From: Oxytricha trifallax
Taxonomy: Eukaryota; Ciliophora; Spirotrichea; Sporadotrichida; Oxytrichidae
Assembly (NCBI GenBank): GCA_000711775.1
Contig: ARYC01001451.1
Location: forward strand, 1-64,000
Length of the DNA stretch: 64,000 nt
Direction of reading: 5' to 3'
Shown one piece after another: positions 12,095 through 23,429 of the stretch (position 1 is its first letter; every line of letters begins with the position of its first letter). The notes below the pieces were generated by a model. It did not search any database. It saw nothing but the letters and a program-made list of their open reading frames with translations, and was not told the origin of the DNA. The translations under genes were made by a program, and so were the position numbers.

Positions 12095-13720
12095 TCATAA
12101 ATCTTCGAATTTTTCTCTCTTCTTGCCATTCTTCTTTCTCATATTTTAATTTTGCTTATTTGTTTCAGCTTATATCTCTTTACTTTCTCTCAATGCCCAT
12201 CTGTGAAAATCAGGATTGCTCTATCTTTCAATATGCATTAATCTGAATTTTTGCAAGTCTATTTTGTTAGACCAAGCTCCTGTTTGCTTCGCCATGTTTT
12301 AAGTGATGTCACAAACTCTTGATTCGCTGCCAAGATTTACACTGATTACGATTAAATTGTCTTCAATTGCTGCTTCAAAAGATACAAAAGAATACAACAA
12401 TATTTTAATAAAGAAAATTATGGGTCTAGGCCAAAGCAAGGGAATAAATCTAAAATTGGCAAGATGTCGATATCAATTCCATCTTTGTATAGCTCTAAGA
12501 GAACTTTGATGTTATCATATAATTTCTACTCCTCGTTTGTAAGCTATTCACTGAAGTCATAGATTATAGAGTTAACCATATCACCATTACACTTTAAATT
12601 AAAGAGAGAAATTAATTTCAAAGCAAAGCCACCTTTTAAGTTTAACTTTAAGTAACCTTATATGAACAATTTCCAAAGCCAGCGCCACCAAATCTCTCCT
12701 CATGAGTGTTTTGAATCAGCTCGTATGAGAAAGTTGAGAGAAAATCGATGATGCTATCTTTGAGAGTAAAATGATTCTCTCCTTCATAAACGTACTTCTT
12801 GTGTCTGTATCATTCACCATAAAAGTATTGACGATAAGATCTAGATAAACATCTGGACTAAGTTATTCAAAGCCCTTTGGAATAAAGTGATAAAGAATTG
12901 TTGAATTGAATATTTTAGTCATAGTATCGTTGTATTCAGAGGCATTTATTGTCCTAGTTGCTCAAAATCTGTGTGATTATCTTAGAGTTATGTTTCTACT
13001 CGATAAGTTGTTAGTAGCTCAGGAGCAATAACCAGTCTAATGTCTTAAAATAAATATATATTTGCTAATTTGAACTTAAGGAATTTATCTAATGAAATCA
13101 GTTGCTGAGTATCTGTAGTCTTAATTTCTGAAATGAAGAACAATCTTATCATTCTCACTTTCTACTATTCCAGCTAAATTAAACATCAAATGATATTTAA
13201 ATCTCAAAATTTTAATCATGGGTTGTACCTATTCCCAAATTCTAGCTTCCCTTGTGCCAAAAAAGTGCCATGAATAATTTATAAAGTTTGATTTAAAAGC
13301 TATATTTGCTCTTCATACTCTTGAACGTCACCTATGACTCTGATATCATAGTATGAAAATGGCTCATTTGGATAAGGATTTAACTCTGAGTTCTTAACTC
13401 GAGAGGCAGTCAAAACCCATTCAAATTCTACTTTGGTATCAACGGTTTCATTCTTTAGTGATCCAGGAACTACGACATCTACTCCTATATGTTTCTAGCT
13501 ATTTTCAAATCTCATCTTGTTCAAGTCCATGGAAAACTTGCTGTCAGATTTTCTTAATCTCCACTATTCTGCTAAAAGTTTTTCAAATAATTGGCCTTCC
13601 TTAGAGAGATAGTTTCTTAAAGTTTCGGTCTTAATTTAAATATAGTGGACAACACGTGCAAAGCCAAAAAAGTGTATTCTAATACTTTTGTTTACATTTC
13701 AATTTAATTTAAACTGAATT
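12095..13720 (-). CDS. Unrecognised protein with LRR-like C-terminus, some frame breaks
   Basis: The minus strand has long ciliate-code frames. About 130 codons are open from near 13670 to 13227 (containing VEFEWVLTASRVKNSELNPY and YYDIRVIGDVQEYEEQIQLL). Other open parts follow at about 13170-12940 and 12990-12730, and a final frame of about 85 codons ends at TGA 12095-12097. The C-terminal part (IEDNLIVISVNLGSES, then a Lys/Arg/Glu-rich tail) resembles the last repeat of ribonuclease-inhibitor-type LRR proteins. I cannot name the family. Three or so single-base frame changes separate the pieces. Confidence 0.5.
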
Positions 13721-13914
13721 ATTTCGATAATTTTTGATTATATCTTTTCGCGGGCTTTATTAGCAAACTAGGAAATAAATCTTGCAGAAAAAAATCGTAT
13801 AAGAAAACTCCCAAGAGTAAATTTTACTTTAAATAAGATAAATCTAAGAATTTAACTTGAACGGTAACCCCATCGATCGATGATATAAAAGCTGCTGTTG
13901 ATTCTATTTAAACC

Positions 13915-14552
13915 ATGGCTATAATTAATTATTTTATATAGAAAGTTCTCTTCATAAAATTGCATGAAGAAGAGTAGGTTGATTACTTGATGAGGACTTT
14001 AATGAGCCTAGAATAATAAAATAGCTTATCTAGAGAAAGAGACGCCTTATTTAAATAATAAAATGAGAATGAAGAAGGCGAATAAGTTAAAAATTCATAT
14101 TAAATTATCGATTAAAATAAACTGACTTATTAGCACAAAGCCAAAATGATTACTAAAACAACCAAAATCATGTTGACTAGGAGGATGAAATGAAGCCTGA
14201 TGTTGTAGTTGAGGAAGCCTAAGGAGGGTATATAATTTCTAATTAACTTGAAGAAGAGGAGGAGGAAAATACTAACTATCACTATATTAATTAGCAATAT
14301 CAATAAATAGAAGAGTATGAGGGACAATTAGAAGAGGAAGAGCTTAACTACTAAAATGATTAAGAATATCATGATGAAATGTAAAATCAAACTCAGACAG
14401 TATAAAATTATTAAATCAGCTCAAAGCCAAAGAGCATCACTCAATCATAACAGCAATTTTAGTAAAAAAATCAAGGTAGATTAAACTAAAAGTAAACAAT
14501 CTCTTAAACTGAATCTCAAAGCAATATTGGAGGGCAGAGTTAACTTTTTTGA
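13915..14552 (+). CDS. Gln/Glu-rich unknown protein, one frame break
   Basis: ATG at 13915 (the frame is also open upstream from about 13867). The protein is extremely rich in Gln coded by TAA/TAG and in Glu. It contains HEEEQVDYLMRTLMSLEQQN, then after a frame change near 14130 an acidic run (QLEEEEEENTNYHYINQQYQ). The stop is TGA at 14550-14552. No family is recognised; low-complexity coiled-coil or disordered structure is likely. It lies 190 bp upstream of the next gene on the same strand. Confidence 0.5.
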
Positions 14553-14745
14553 GCAAACTGTTATTAAAATATTAATAACACGTCCAACTTGCACAGTTAA
14601 AGCCAAAAGAAATTCAGATCCTAAAATATGACAATAAATAATGATGCTTACAACAGAAAAAGACAGCCATCCTTTGATCTAAAACTAAAAGAAATTTGAA
14701 GAAACTACAAATATAAATAATATATAAAATAAATAAATTATTTAG

Positions 14746-15612
14746 ATGACAAACGATGGTGGATATCATATATTCGATGATACTCCAGAGGAAAATGAAT
14801 TAAGAGCACAGGATCTTAAAAACATCGGTATAATTTATGACCAAATTTAAGATATCTTTATTAGAAGGAAAATTGAGCATAATATCGATAAAAGACTTGT
14901 ACAATTATTTGATTAGCACTTGAAAAATATCATGTGTGATTTTAGTGTCAGCTTATAGGAACTTCAGGATGACTCAAGATCTGATAAAAATAAAATGAAG
15001 AAGAAAATTATCCTCTAAACTAAAATGTCTCAAGTTGGCATGTGCTTCAATAAATAGCATTAATTTATTTGTAAAATTTATCAAGAAGCCTTCAATATTA
15101 ATTAAAATAAATTAAGGAATTTATAAAATAACCTGATGTTTTTATCAATAATTTAGTCAAGCAATATCTTGTAGAGTTATGAGCAAAGATTATTTGACTC
15201 ATCAGTAAATGAATACTAAACTAAATGTCAAAGCTTTAAGAGTAAACTAAGAAGAAATTAGAGGAGCATGAAAAGATAAAAGATAACATCATTGATTGAA
15301 AATAATTGTAGATCCAGTCTCAAGAAGATGAAATAAGGAATCCAAAAATCTAATTACAGCATAATGATAACTTTATATTAATACTATTAAGTTGAGCAGC
15401 TGAAATTTTTGAAAAAGAATCTATCTTAATAATATAAAGAGCAACTAAGAAATTATACAAATGACTAAAAAGAGTACTGTGGAAACTAGTAGCAAAATTT
15501 AGAGGAATAAAATAAGAGATTATTAGAAACTTTAAATAGACATTCTAAAACCAATGCCAGTAATTAAGATAAATAAAGCGAAAAATAAATGATTGTAAGA
15601 ATATAATTTTGA
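14746..15612 (+). CDS. Intact 288-aa unknown protein, coiled-coil-like
   Basis: ATG 14746 to TGA 15610-15612 is 289 codons with no break, using many TAA and TAG as Gln. This is one of the clearest proofs of the ciliate code in the window. The sequence is Lys/Gln/Asn-rich and starts MTNDGGYHIFDDTPEENELR. Its second half is helical and charged (QYKEQLRNYTNDQKEYCGNQ, LEEQNKRLLETLNRHS), suggesting a coiled coil. I see no known domain. It shows no internal eliminated sequence and no intron. Confidence 0.75.
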
Positions 15613-15654
15613 TAAATACTAATACTTATTGTAATAATCAAAAAAATTGAATCT

Positions 15655-15872
15655 CAAAAAAATAGTTTCATATTTCTAAATGCCTTCGTAAATGATAACA
15701 TCTGTATGAGTCAGTCTTCTGTTTCCTTGTCTTTGAGCTGCTCTGAGAATTACTTATTCTCAGCCTTCACGACTCTTACCTGCCTGGTTCTTTGTAAAAA
15801 GAAAATTTCAGATATCTTTTTTGTAACTTTTGTTTGTGAGTGAACAGTCTCCACCAGCGTCACCATTATTAG
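15655..15872 (-). pseudogene. Unrecognised coding scrap
   Basis: A minus-strand frame reads AGKSREG, then (after TGA) VILRAAQRQGNRRLTHTDVI and IIYEGIQKYE, preceded by NGDAGGDCSLTNKSYKKD. Two TGA codons interrupt about 70 codons. The conserved look of RAAQRQGNRRLTHTDVI suggests a real but decayed exon. The family is not recognised. Confidence 0.3.
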
Positions 15873-16061
15873 GTATTTGTATTTTAATTATTAATTTCAT
15901 TTTCATTTTTAAATTCTTGATTCTTTTCTATAAATGATACAACTCCGGGGGTAACATAGAAAAATTTCAATTTTAACTTACAAATAACTAAGGAAAATAA
16001 TTCCTCTTCTGTAGTATAGTAAAACAAATTTAATCACTCTACTTAGTCATCAACCACAGCC

Positions 16062-17443
16062 ATGCCTTTTGGTAATGTAAACTAAAACATAATGAATCAG
16101 CAAAGAAATTCATAGGGAAGTAATCAATTCAGCCAACTTAGCAAACAGTCAAATAATTAGTAATAGTTTGGATCATAAAGCATGTAGCAAGTCATTTCCC
16201 CATAACCATAACTTCAATAGATGAACTCAATACAGTCTAATAATACTTGAACTTTGAACAATTAAACTTCGATATCAAACATGAATCATAAAATTTTAAC
16301 TCTTAAGTAACTTAAGGATATCATCAATGATATTTACACTCAGAAAATTAATTATGATTTCAAGTGCAGAGACTATTAATAACATATTATATGATTTTAG
16401 ATGAAGCAATATATGTATACTTACTTGAACTGAACTAAAAGTATGGCTTAAAATCTTTGATTATTGAATGGACAAGCACTATCATTCATGGAGTGAGAAT
16501 TTATTTAAAGGATGACTATGAAGTCACTCTTTTTGGTAAGATCCTTAAGAATGAATTTGATGAAGAATTTAAATTTATATAGATGCATGTCAAATAAACA
16601 CTTTCAAACTTGCTCAAAATTCTAGTAAGAGAAAATTATCAACTTAAAGAGTGAGGGAGAAATCGTTTAGATGTGTGAATAATTGCAGAATGGGTTCATT
16701 GATGATATGTACAGGAAAAAGATTGGCAATAAAATGTATGATAGCGATTATCTCAATTATATTTAGATTTGACAAAGCGATTCAATGAAGTCATTGAGAA
16801 TAGAAAGAATAACTGTTATATTATTATTTAGACATTTTTTAAGTTTAGTAGAGATGAGGAGGAAGACAAAGAAGCTCATATTTTTCTTTAAATAAGTTAG
16901 TAAACTTCTCTATACTAAATTCCTATAAATTATCTTGGACTTTAAACTCCTTGAACATGAGAAATTCTTGTCCTGTTTTACTTAAATCTTCAAGCAAGTA
17001 GACTACGACAGCAATGGAATAATAAATGAGAATGAATTCCGTGACCTCATAATAAAAATGGGAGTAGTATAAACTATGGGTATATTATATTTAATTTTGA
17101 TGCTTAACAGCTACTTTCAATAGTGGACCCACAAATGAATAAGTGAATGACCTACAGTGAAATAGTACAACTTCTCTCGAGTTAAATGACTCATATAAGT
17201 GATGATAACCCAAGATAAGTACCACTCTTAGAGAAATTCGTGAATTAAATACTGATAGTTTAAAATGCTTAAAATTCAAGTCATCAGTAGGATTAGGAAG
17301 AGTTCCAAAATCATTATGAAAATGAAGTTAAGGAGGAGAATTAGTTCTAGTTCTATGATAACGGATACAATCAGTAATAGTAGCAATAAAAATATATGCC
17401 TTAACAAAACATGAGGCTTAATTAAGACTTTTAAATTATGTGA
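16062..17443 (+). pseudogene. EF-hand protein with Gln-rich ends, several breaks
   Basis: ATG 16062 opens a Gln/Asn-rich N-terminus. A globular part follows (LTLKQLKDIINDIYTQKINY; YMYTYLN; KYGLKSLIIEWTSTIIHGVR; FGKILKNEFDEEFKFIQMHV). A canonical EF-hand loop, DYDSNGIINENEF, lies at about 16996-17040, and a second weaker hand (FDAQQLLSIVDPQMNK ... MTYSEIVQLL) at about 17095-17190. A Gln-rich tail ends at TGA 17441-17443. Four or more TGA codons or frame changes interrupt it. It resembles conserved ciliate calcium-binding proteins of cilia or cortex, but I cannot name one. Confidence 0.55.
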
Positions 17444-18457
17444 AGTTTGTAAATGTAATTAAATAAATAATAGAATGATGTCCGATATTATTCATTTAAA
17501 ATGACTAATTTAAATATTGGTTGGCTTATTTAAAAGAATTCTCTACTTTAAGCATTTTATTAAGTGTCATAGAGTAGAAAATGTACTATATAACATATTT
17601 CACATGTTTTCTTTGATCGAGAATATTTCCCATTAGCTTCCTAGTTGCGGTCTTTTCAAATAATTAAAGATTGAAATTATTTTCTTTACTCATGCTATTC
17701 TTTATATTCCAATAAATATTTGTCAAGGTATTAACATCATAAAAATAATTAAATTTGCATACAATATGTTTAAATATATAAATCTATAATTAAAATGATT
17801 AATCTCAGCTGTTTCTTTCTGACTTTTCTCATAGTCCTATTTTAACTTTTGAAAGATTGATCCTTTTCCCAAGCAAATTTTATGAAAAGATTATACCTAA
17901 CTTACTGAGATTATAGAGATTTCTAGAGTCCATCAATAATATTAAATAAAAAAAATAAAATATAAATGCAGCCGAGGTTTTTTCTGTAGATCTCACAGTA
18001 GTGTTCTTAATTAATTTTAGAATGAGGGATCAGTTTTTGCGAAATATTCAGTCATTTTATTGAAGGATCTGAAAACAAATAAATTTTATTTGATTTGAAA
18101 TCAAATTTGAAAAAAAATAAATGAGAACTTTCAGATTAGGAATGGTTTAAAATAATTTGTAGGTCTTAGATTTATTTCATGGCTGAGAGATCATTTGGGA
18201 GTTTATTATTGAGATAAGTATTAATTTTTTAAGTACCTAGAATATGCTAATTACTGAATGTGGGTCTATTGAATCTATTCCCTAATCCTTTAATTCTATT
18301 TCTATTGTGAATATAAATTTGAGTATTTCAAAAAGAAGAGCATATTTAGATGTTAATTATTTTAAATTTCTATAATTTTTGATATTTTCAACTTTAACGA
18401 TATGATTTTGAGCTTTTCAATTCTAATAAAATGCTTTAAATCATACACATAAATATA
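17444..18457. other. AT-rich stretch without a clear gene
   Basis: No open ciliate-code frame of note on either strand and no strong inverted repeat. It separates the EF-hand gene from the inverted part of the EBP1-like gene. Confidence 0.5.
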
Positions 18458-19409
18458 AACAGTGTGAGCAGCTTGAGCAATGAATCCATCAAGATTGCAT
18501 CCGAGATCAATCTTGGCGACGTCTCCCACTGCAAATTGAGATGATTCATCATGCATTGGTGAATAATGACCCATCACATTCATTAAAGGCCAGGCTCTTT
18601 CAACTTTAAAGTTCCTAAAGGAATTAAGGTAAGTACAAAAGAAAATCTTGAATCATGAGTTTATCAGTATAAAATATCAAAATCGTGGCAAGGCCAACTT
18701 TTTCTAGAAGTTGTTGGCACCCAGAGAATTCTTAGCAGTTTTATCTAAATTCCTTAAAGAACTTACCTTTTAAAATTTTATGGTTCTTATAGATTGTTAA
18801 CTGAGACGCAGATTGGGAATGCAATACCTCTCTCTTGCTTCTTTGATTTCTTGTTGTTGAATACATTTCTAAGTTCATCATCAATATCTTTATCTCATTC
18901 TTGGCATACTGTATAAAACCCCATGATTCAATTAAGAATGGAAATAAGGCGTTAAGAACAAACAGATCAAGTTTAATTGCTAAAATAGAAATAATTAGAA
19001 TAATATATTGATTAAAGATTATTAACTGATCAGAAATTAAAATTTATTCCAGCAATATTAAAACTATAAGTAGGATCATTAAACTTTAAAACGAAAACCA
19101 TCTCTACCAATTAAAATTAATTTTTGGCCATTTTAACCAACAAGAAAACAAAGTCTCCTAAACCTACCACTACTTAGCCTTTTCAACTTTGATTTCTTTA
19201 TTTTCACCTTATTTACCCTTATTTCCAGTCTTAAATGAATCATTGGGTTTTATAACTCAAAATAAAAAACACAAAATTAAATAACCTTGAGGAGGGTGGC
19301 GTTAGCAATTTAAGCAGCAGCCTTATATTTATCGAGAATTGCTGGTCTCGATGAAGTTTTCGTCCTTGAATTCTTCCTCACTTGATGCTCTATCTCTGGT
19401 CCCTACCAT
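18458..19409 (-). CDS. PA2G4: EBP1/PA2G4-like protein, N-terminal half (inverted segments)
   Basis: EBP1/PA2G4 proteins are aminopeptidase-fold proteins without peptidase activity that bind ribosomes and RNA. Three minus-strand segments give the N-terminal half in order. Segment 19409 to about 19285 starts at ATG 19409 and includes DKYKAAAQIANATLLK. Segment 18910-18793 reads DIDDELRNVFNNKKSKKQER then GIAFPICVSVNN. Segment 18593-18458 reads NVMGHYSPMHDESSQFAVGD then VAKIDLGCNLDGFIAQAAHT. Each continues the family sequence from the one before. The intervals 18594-18792 and 18912-19254 look like eliminated sequences. There is a TGA (18900 region) and a frame change in the first segment. The C-terminal half is on the other strand at 19535-20262, so the gene is scrambled by inversion. 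Confidence 0.8.
18594..18792. other. Probable IES between EBP1 segments
   Basis: About 200 bp with no coding match to EBP1. Joining its flanks gives VSVNN-VMGHYSP, as in the family, with AAT as a possible short pointer. It contains a small hairpin: GCCAAC (18693 region), an 11-bp centre including TCTAGA, then GTTGTTGGC. Confidence 0.55.
18912..19254. mobile_element. Palindromic MITE, family C, copy 2 (inside an EBP1 IES)
   Basis: The left end is TATAAAACCCCATGATTCAA then TTAAGAATGGAAATAAGG. The right end has the complement, CCCTTATTTCCAGTCTTAAA then TGAATCATTGGGTTTTATA. It is the same family as 10390-10667. TATA sits at both ends. It fills almost the whole interval between the first and second EBP1 segments. 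Confidence 0.75.
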
Positions 19410-19534
19410 ATTCAATACTATTTGATAAAAAGTAAATTAATATAATATTTCTATATAAATGCAATTTTAAGCTAATCTCGCAATCACAAGTTAAGAATAT
19501 AAAAATAATTGGAGAAATAGAAAATTTAATTCAA

Positions 19535-20262
19535 GCTTCTCATACTGTTGTTGTGACTGCTGATCCCGCCTCTAAGGTCGGTGGCAAAAAGGCTATTGTA
19601 GTTCGCTGCTTATCATGCTTTCAGAGCTGCTAAAGAATTATTAGATAGTGTGAAAAATGTGATTACCAATAAATTTCCTCTATATACAACACCAAGGTTA
19701 CCCAAGCTATTGCTTCAATCGCTGCTGATTTCAAAACCACCAGTTGAAGGTGTCAAAAATATGATGAATATGCACTTAGAGATTTATTTTTAGAAGTGAT
19801 CATCAATAAGGATACTCCTGAAATCTAATTACTCATGAAGAATTCGAATTCGTCCCAGGTGATGTTATTGAACTCGACGTCTTCGTGGTGAGGGAAAGCC
19901 CAAGGAAGGTGATTACAGAACTACTGTTTTCAAGAGAACTTGATACCCAATTTAACCTTAAGATCAAGATTGCCAGAGCTTTCTTCACTGAAGTATACAA
20001 GAAGTACCCAGCTCTTCCATTCTCAATAAGATCATTTGAAGATTCAACTGGTGCTAAAATCGGATTTAAGGAATGCATCGCTCCCTAAATATCTTTTACT
20101 GCTTACCCAGTTCTTGTTAAAAAATCAAACGAAAAAGATGCTCAATTCAAGTGCTTAGTTTTTTGATATCCCACTAGCTCTTGAGAGATTTGATACTATC
20201 AAAATTGATACTTAAATAAATAATTAAAAGGCTTCTGTTGTAGAAAATTAAGTCTTGTCACA
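19535..20262 (+). CDS. PA2G4: EBP1/PA2G4-like protein, C-terminal half
   Basis: The plus strand continues the protein whose first half is on the minus strand at 18458-19409: SHTVVVTADPASKVGGKKAI, AYHAFRAAKELLDS, KVTQAIASIAADFKTT, EEFEFVPGDVIELDV, GEGKPKEGDYRTTVFKREL, ARAFFTEVYKKYPALPFSIR and SFEDSTGAKIGFKECIAP. The last three are highly typical of EBP1. The minus and plus halves overlap at AHTV, with ACTGTT as the longest exact shared stretch (18458-18463 reversed; 19544-19549), a candidate inverted pointer. A 26-bp eliminated sequence lies at 19665-19690. About five further single-base frame changes suggest decay or base-calling errors. The tail runs into the mS35 gene on the opposite strand. 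Confidence 0.8.
19665..19690. other. 26-bp IES with ACCAA pointer
   Basis: ACCAA at 19665-19669 is repeated at 19691-19695. Removing one copy with the AT-rich stretch between them joins VIT to KVTQAIASIAADF, which restores the EBP1 frame. This is the classic shape of a short germline eliminated sequence. Confidence 0.7.
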
Positions 20263-20985
20263 TGTTCTACTTCTCTTTCTTGCCCCTTCTCTCTTTTTCT
20301 ATCCCTTTAGTTTAAGTGGATCAACATCCTAAACTTCAGCAACTTAACTCTTTAAACCGTAATCCTCAGCTTCAAGTTAAATTTTTCTCTTCTCAATAAT
20401 ATCCTTCCATTTTTTAAGAGTCTTCTCTCTTCCAACTCTAGTCTTCCCATACAATCATTTAATCACTCTTTCACTCTTGTATGGATTTCTTAAATCCTTA
20501 ATTCTAGGATGGGGTGCTTTTAGCCTCCCAAAAGAGTTCTCTTAGGAGTTCAAAGACTCTGACATAGTTTTCATGATAAGTACGGAATTAATGACAAACA
20601 AGCTTTTGCTTTCCATAGCCAGAGTATCTCGGTCCAAGTAAATAAATGAATCTCTCTCTTTGCAAGTCACTTAAGTTTAGATCTGAAATGTTGAAAAAGA
20701 TCTTGCACTATAATAAGAAGAAAATTAAGAATTGACTTATTTTACAATGATTAAATACTTACAATTGTCTCTCTCAAATCAAGGTTTCCTTCAATAGATT
20801 TATCACCTGCTGGGTATTCACAATGCTCAACAGAGACAGGAAAAGTAGGTGGGAACAATTTAAAGCAAACTTATTTATTTATTATTAAGGTGATCTTAGT
20901 TTATAATCAAAAGGATCGAGTACTGAAGGTTATTGCCATTCTGGAACACATGTGAAATTAGAGTCTATTATATAATCAGTCTAAA
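20263..20985 (-). CDS. MRPS35: Mitochondrial ribosomal protein mS35-like
   Basis: Component of the small subunit of the mitochondrial ribosome. The minus strand reads VLDPFDYKLRSPQQQ (about 20920), then FPPTFPVSVEHCEYPAGDKS and EGNLDLRETI. An intron (GTAAGT...TTATAG, about 20705-20770) follows, then CKIFFNISDLNLSDLQRERF, IYLLGPRYS, KLVCHQFRTYHENYVRVFEL and LRELFWEAKS. The LGPRY motif and the following helices match mS35. The C-terminus is Lys/Arg-rich (about 20260-20520), in a shifted frame with one TGA where an Arg codon is likely. The gene converges on the EBP1 C-terminal half, and the two 3' ends appear to overlap or touch near 20260. Confidence 0.65.
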
Positions 20986-21089
20986 ATATCTGCAAGAATA
21001 GGCAGCAAAAGAATCAGTTAATCCAAAGAAGAAAAAACTTGTTTTTAAATTTATCATAGCTATTTTTATATAATAATTATAGCCTTAAA

Positions 21090-23420
21090 CAGAGTTAATA
21101 ATTGATAACTATGCTATAATTAAAATTAAATATCAAAATCATTGATTTATCTCTTTGATAATAAATTTGGCACTTCTCACATATTTATTGATATTTGGCA
21201 TCGCTATAGAATGCATCATAAATTCTGTATGACCAGCCTCAATACTCTTTCTATTTTTTATTTTCTCAATAACATATTCTAAGAATGACTACATTTCATC
21301 TAACTTCTTAACGATCTATTATTGTTTTATACTGCATATGAATAGGCGTGCACTTGTTCAAAGAAGGTATAGAACAATTTATATACCTTCTTATTTTCTA
21401 ACCTTAAGCTATTCCCAATTTTTTGATTCTCTCATAGTGGCAGAAACTTCAACAGCAGAATGGAGGTTAAAATAAAGCACCTCTATCTCACTGAATATAA
21501 GCCTCTGTCATAGCCCATGTTTCATTGAATTATTATGTTTTCATCTTTTCCTCCATAGTTTCACAAGAATATTTATTGACTTTTCAAAGTGAAACCTCTG
21601 CTAGTTGAGTTGTACTTTGCAAAGTATTATCATTTTATTTGAGATAAATTTGTTCTTACAATACACTCGCTAAAGCCCTTAAATTCACAGTAAGTTAATT
21701 CTTAGTTCAAAGCATATCAAATTTATGGAATATGTCTTCAATTGTTGATTCCAATAACTCATGCAATTATCTATTGATGTTCATTATTAAAATAATTTAT
21801 TTTATGTGAGAATTATCTAGTATTTTAAGAGTGCAACCAAATTTTATCCTAACATACTAATAATTTTGAACAAAATCTTTGACATCGATTTGTCTAAATT
21901 AGAAATTACTTCTTTAATTTTTTTCAAATTCTTAATGCAATCCAATGAATATTTTGGTATATTCATGCAAATCTATTGAATAATAAACCTAAAATACTTA
22001 TGATTTTTAATAGTTATTTGTTTGATTTGTTTGTTTACCACTTTGAGATGATTACTTCCACATTTGGATCTTCGATATCTTAAACTCTATTAAATTTGCT
22101 TTTTATCCGAACTTCCTCCCAATTATTAACTCTGCATTTATTTAATGACTTGAAATGTTTTTGCAATTTTTATCCAGAAAGTTCCATCACCTTCATCCTG
22201 ACTTTATAAATAAACTACAAGCCTAAATTACTTTTAAATGTTTTCTCACTCCAATCACCCTTCCATTCATAATTTTACAATGAGGTCCGTATTTTTATGT
22301 AGCTAATTGCCAAGGAGGTATTTTAATTATACAATAGCACATGCCTAGCCTTTTGGGAGTGGCTTTATTTGAGATTTATCTTTATCATCAACATCTTTTA
22401 TTTCTTGGTTTTAATTTGCTTAATTATTGTCAATCCATCTTCCCTCTCAATATAAATTATTCATATAGATATCCTTCGTCATCGAAGTATTTTATGAGAT
22501 CAGTATAAATGCATATTCATCATCTAAATCGTAGCTTATAGTCGGACATCCAGTTAAATAAAGTAAAACCTTTAAATTTTTTATCTCATTAAGTAATAGT
22601 TGCCATGTAGCTGCGCAGCCGTAGAATTGTTAAAAAATTATTAGTTAATAATAATTAAAAGATTTAAGCTTTTCCAGCAACATTACCCAAAGCTCATTTA
22701 TTATTCTTGCAAAAAGGGGTTTTCCTTCAGGATATTACTAATTATTTTTACTATATCTATCTATAAGAGCTGGTCTTTATGCTAAACTTAATACAGCCGA
22801 TAAAATCCAATCATTCCCAAAGACTCCAGGCTTGCTATCATTTAGGTATATTAATCATTCATAAAATACTGCTGGTTCCAATAAATTCTCTGAGTAGTCA
22901 GGTATCAAGAACTCGTTTGGTCTCCTCCAATAAAATATTACCTCAAATGGTGAGTCTTGTTATATATTTCATTTTTTTTAGAATCAGATTGCTAAAATTC
23001 CATTTTTTAAGAAATTAGGGTGACTAAATTCCTTCATCTTCATCTCTGCATTTTCTAGGGGAAGTAGAGAAAAAGGTGTTTTAGAATTATCTTTCCTTGT
23101 GCACTCAATCCTCTATTTATGCTCTGTCAAGTGCTTTCCGAGCGATTCTTTTTATCTCTCTATTGAGAGATTTTGCAAAGTGAATCTGAATTTTGATTTT
23201 ATCTTCCATTTTTTCATTAATCTCACTTTAGCAAAGAATATAATTATATAGGGTTTGATAGGATCCGATATCTTTCTTCACAATTAGCCCAGCTTTGTCT
23301 CCCTTTCCTCCAGAGTTTTAACAAACATTGTTAAGAGCATTGCTTGAGAGATAATTATTTTCAGATCCTGTAAAATCTGCAATAAACTCCACCTCCTTAA
23401 AAGCATTAGATTCTATCTAC
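21090..23420 (-). CDS. Unrecognised large protein, broken frames
   Basis: Several good minus-strand frames in ciliate code. About 23395-23115 starts EVEFIADFTGSENNYLSSNA and contains EKMEDKIKIQIHFAKSLNRE. About 22620-22500 reads LNEIKNLKVLLYLTGCPTIS. About 21600-21080 includes NKYSCETMEEKMKTQQFNET, FNLHSAVEVSATMRESKNWE and EAGHTEFMMHSIAMPNINKY. The pieces are Lys/Glu-rich and run in one direction, so I treat them as one locus, though it could be two. No family is recognised. Frame changes and TGA codons separate the pieces. Confidence 0.4.
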
Positions 23421-23429
23421 ATAATATAT

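Noticed and set aside
15655-15872. Third copy of the dispersed acidic repeat
   Set aside because: Only GGTGGAGA and CACTCA-like bits match. The downstream blocks and acidic run are absent.
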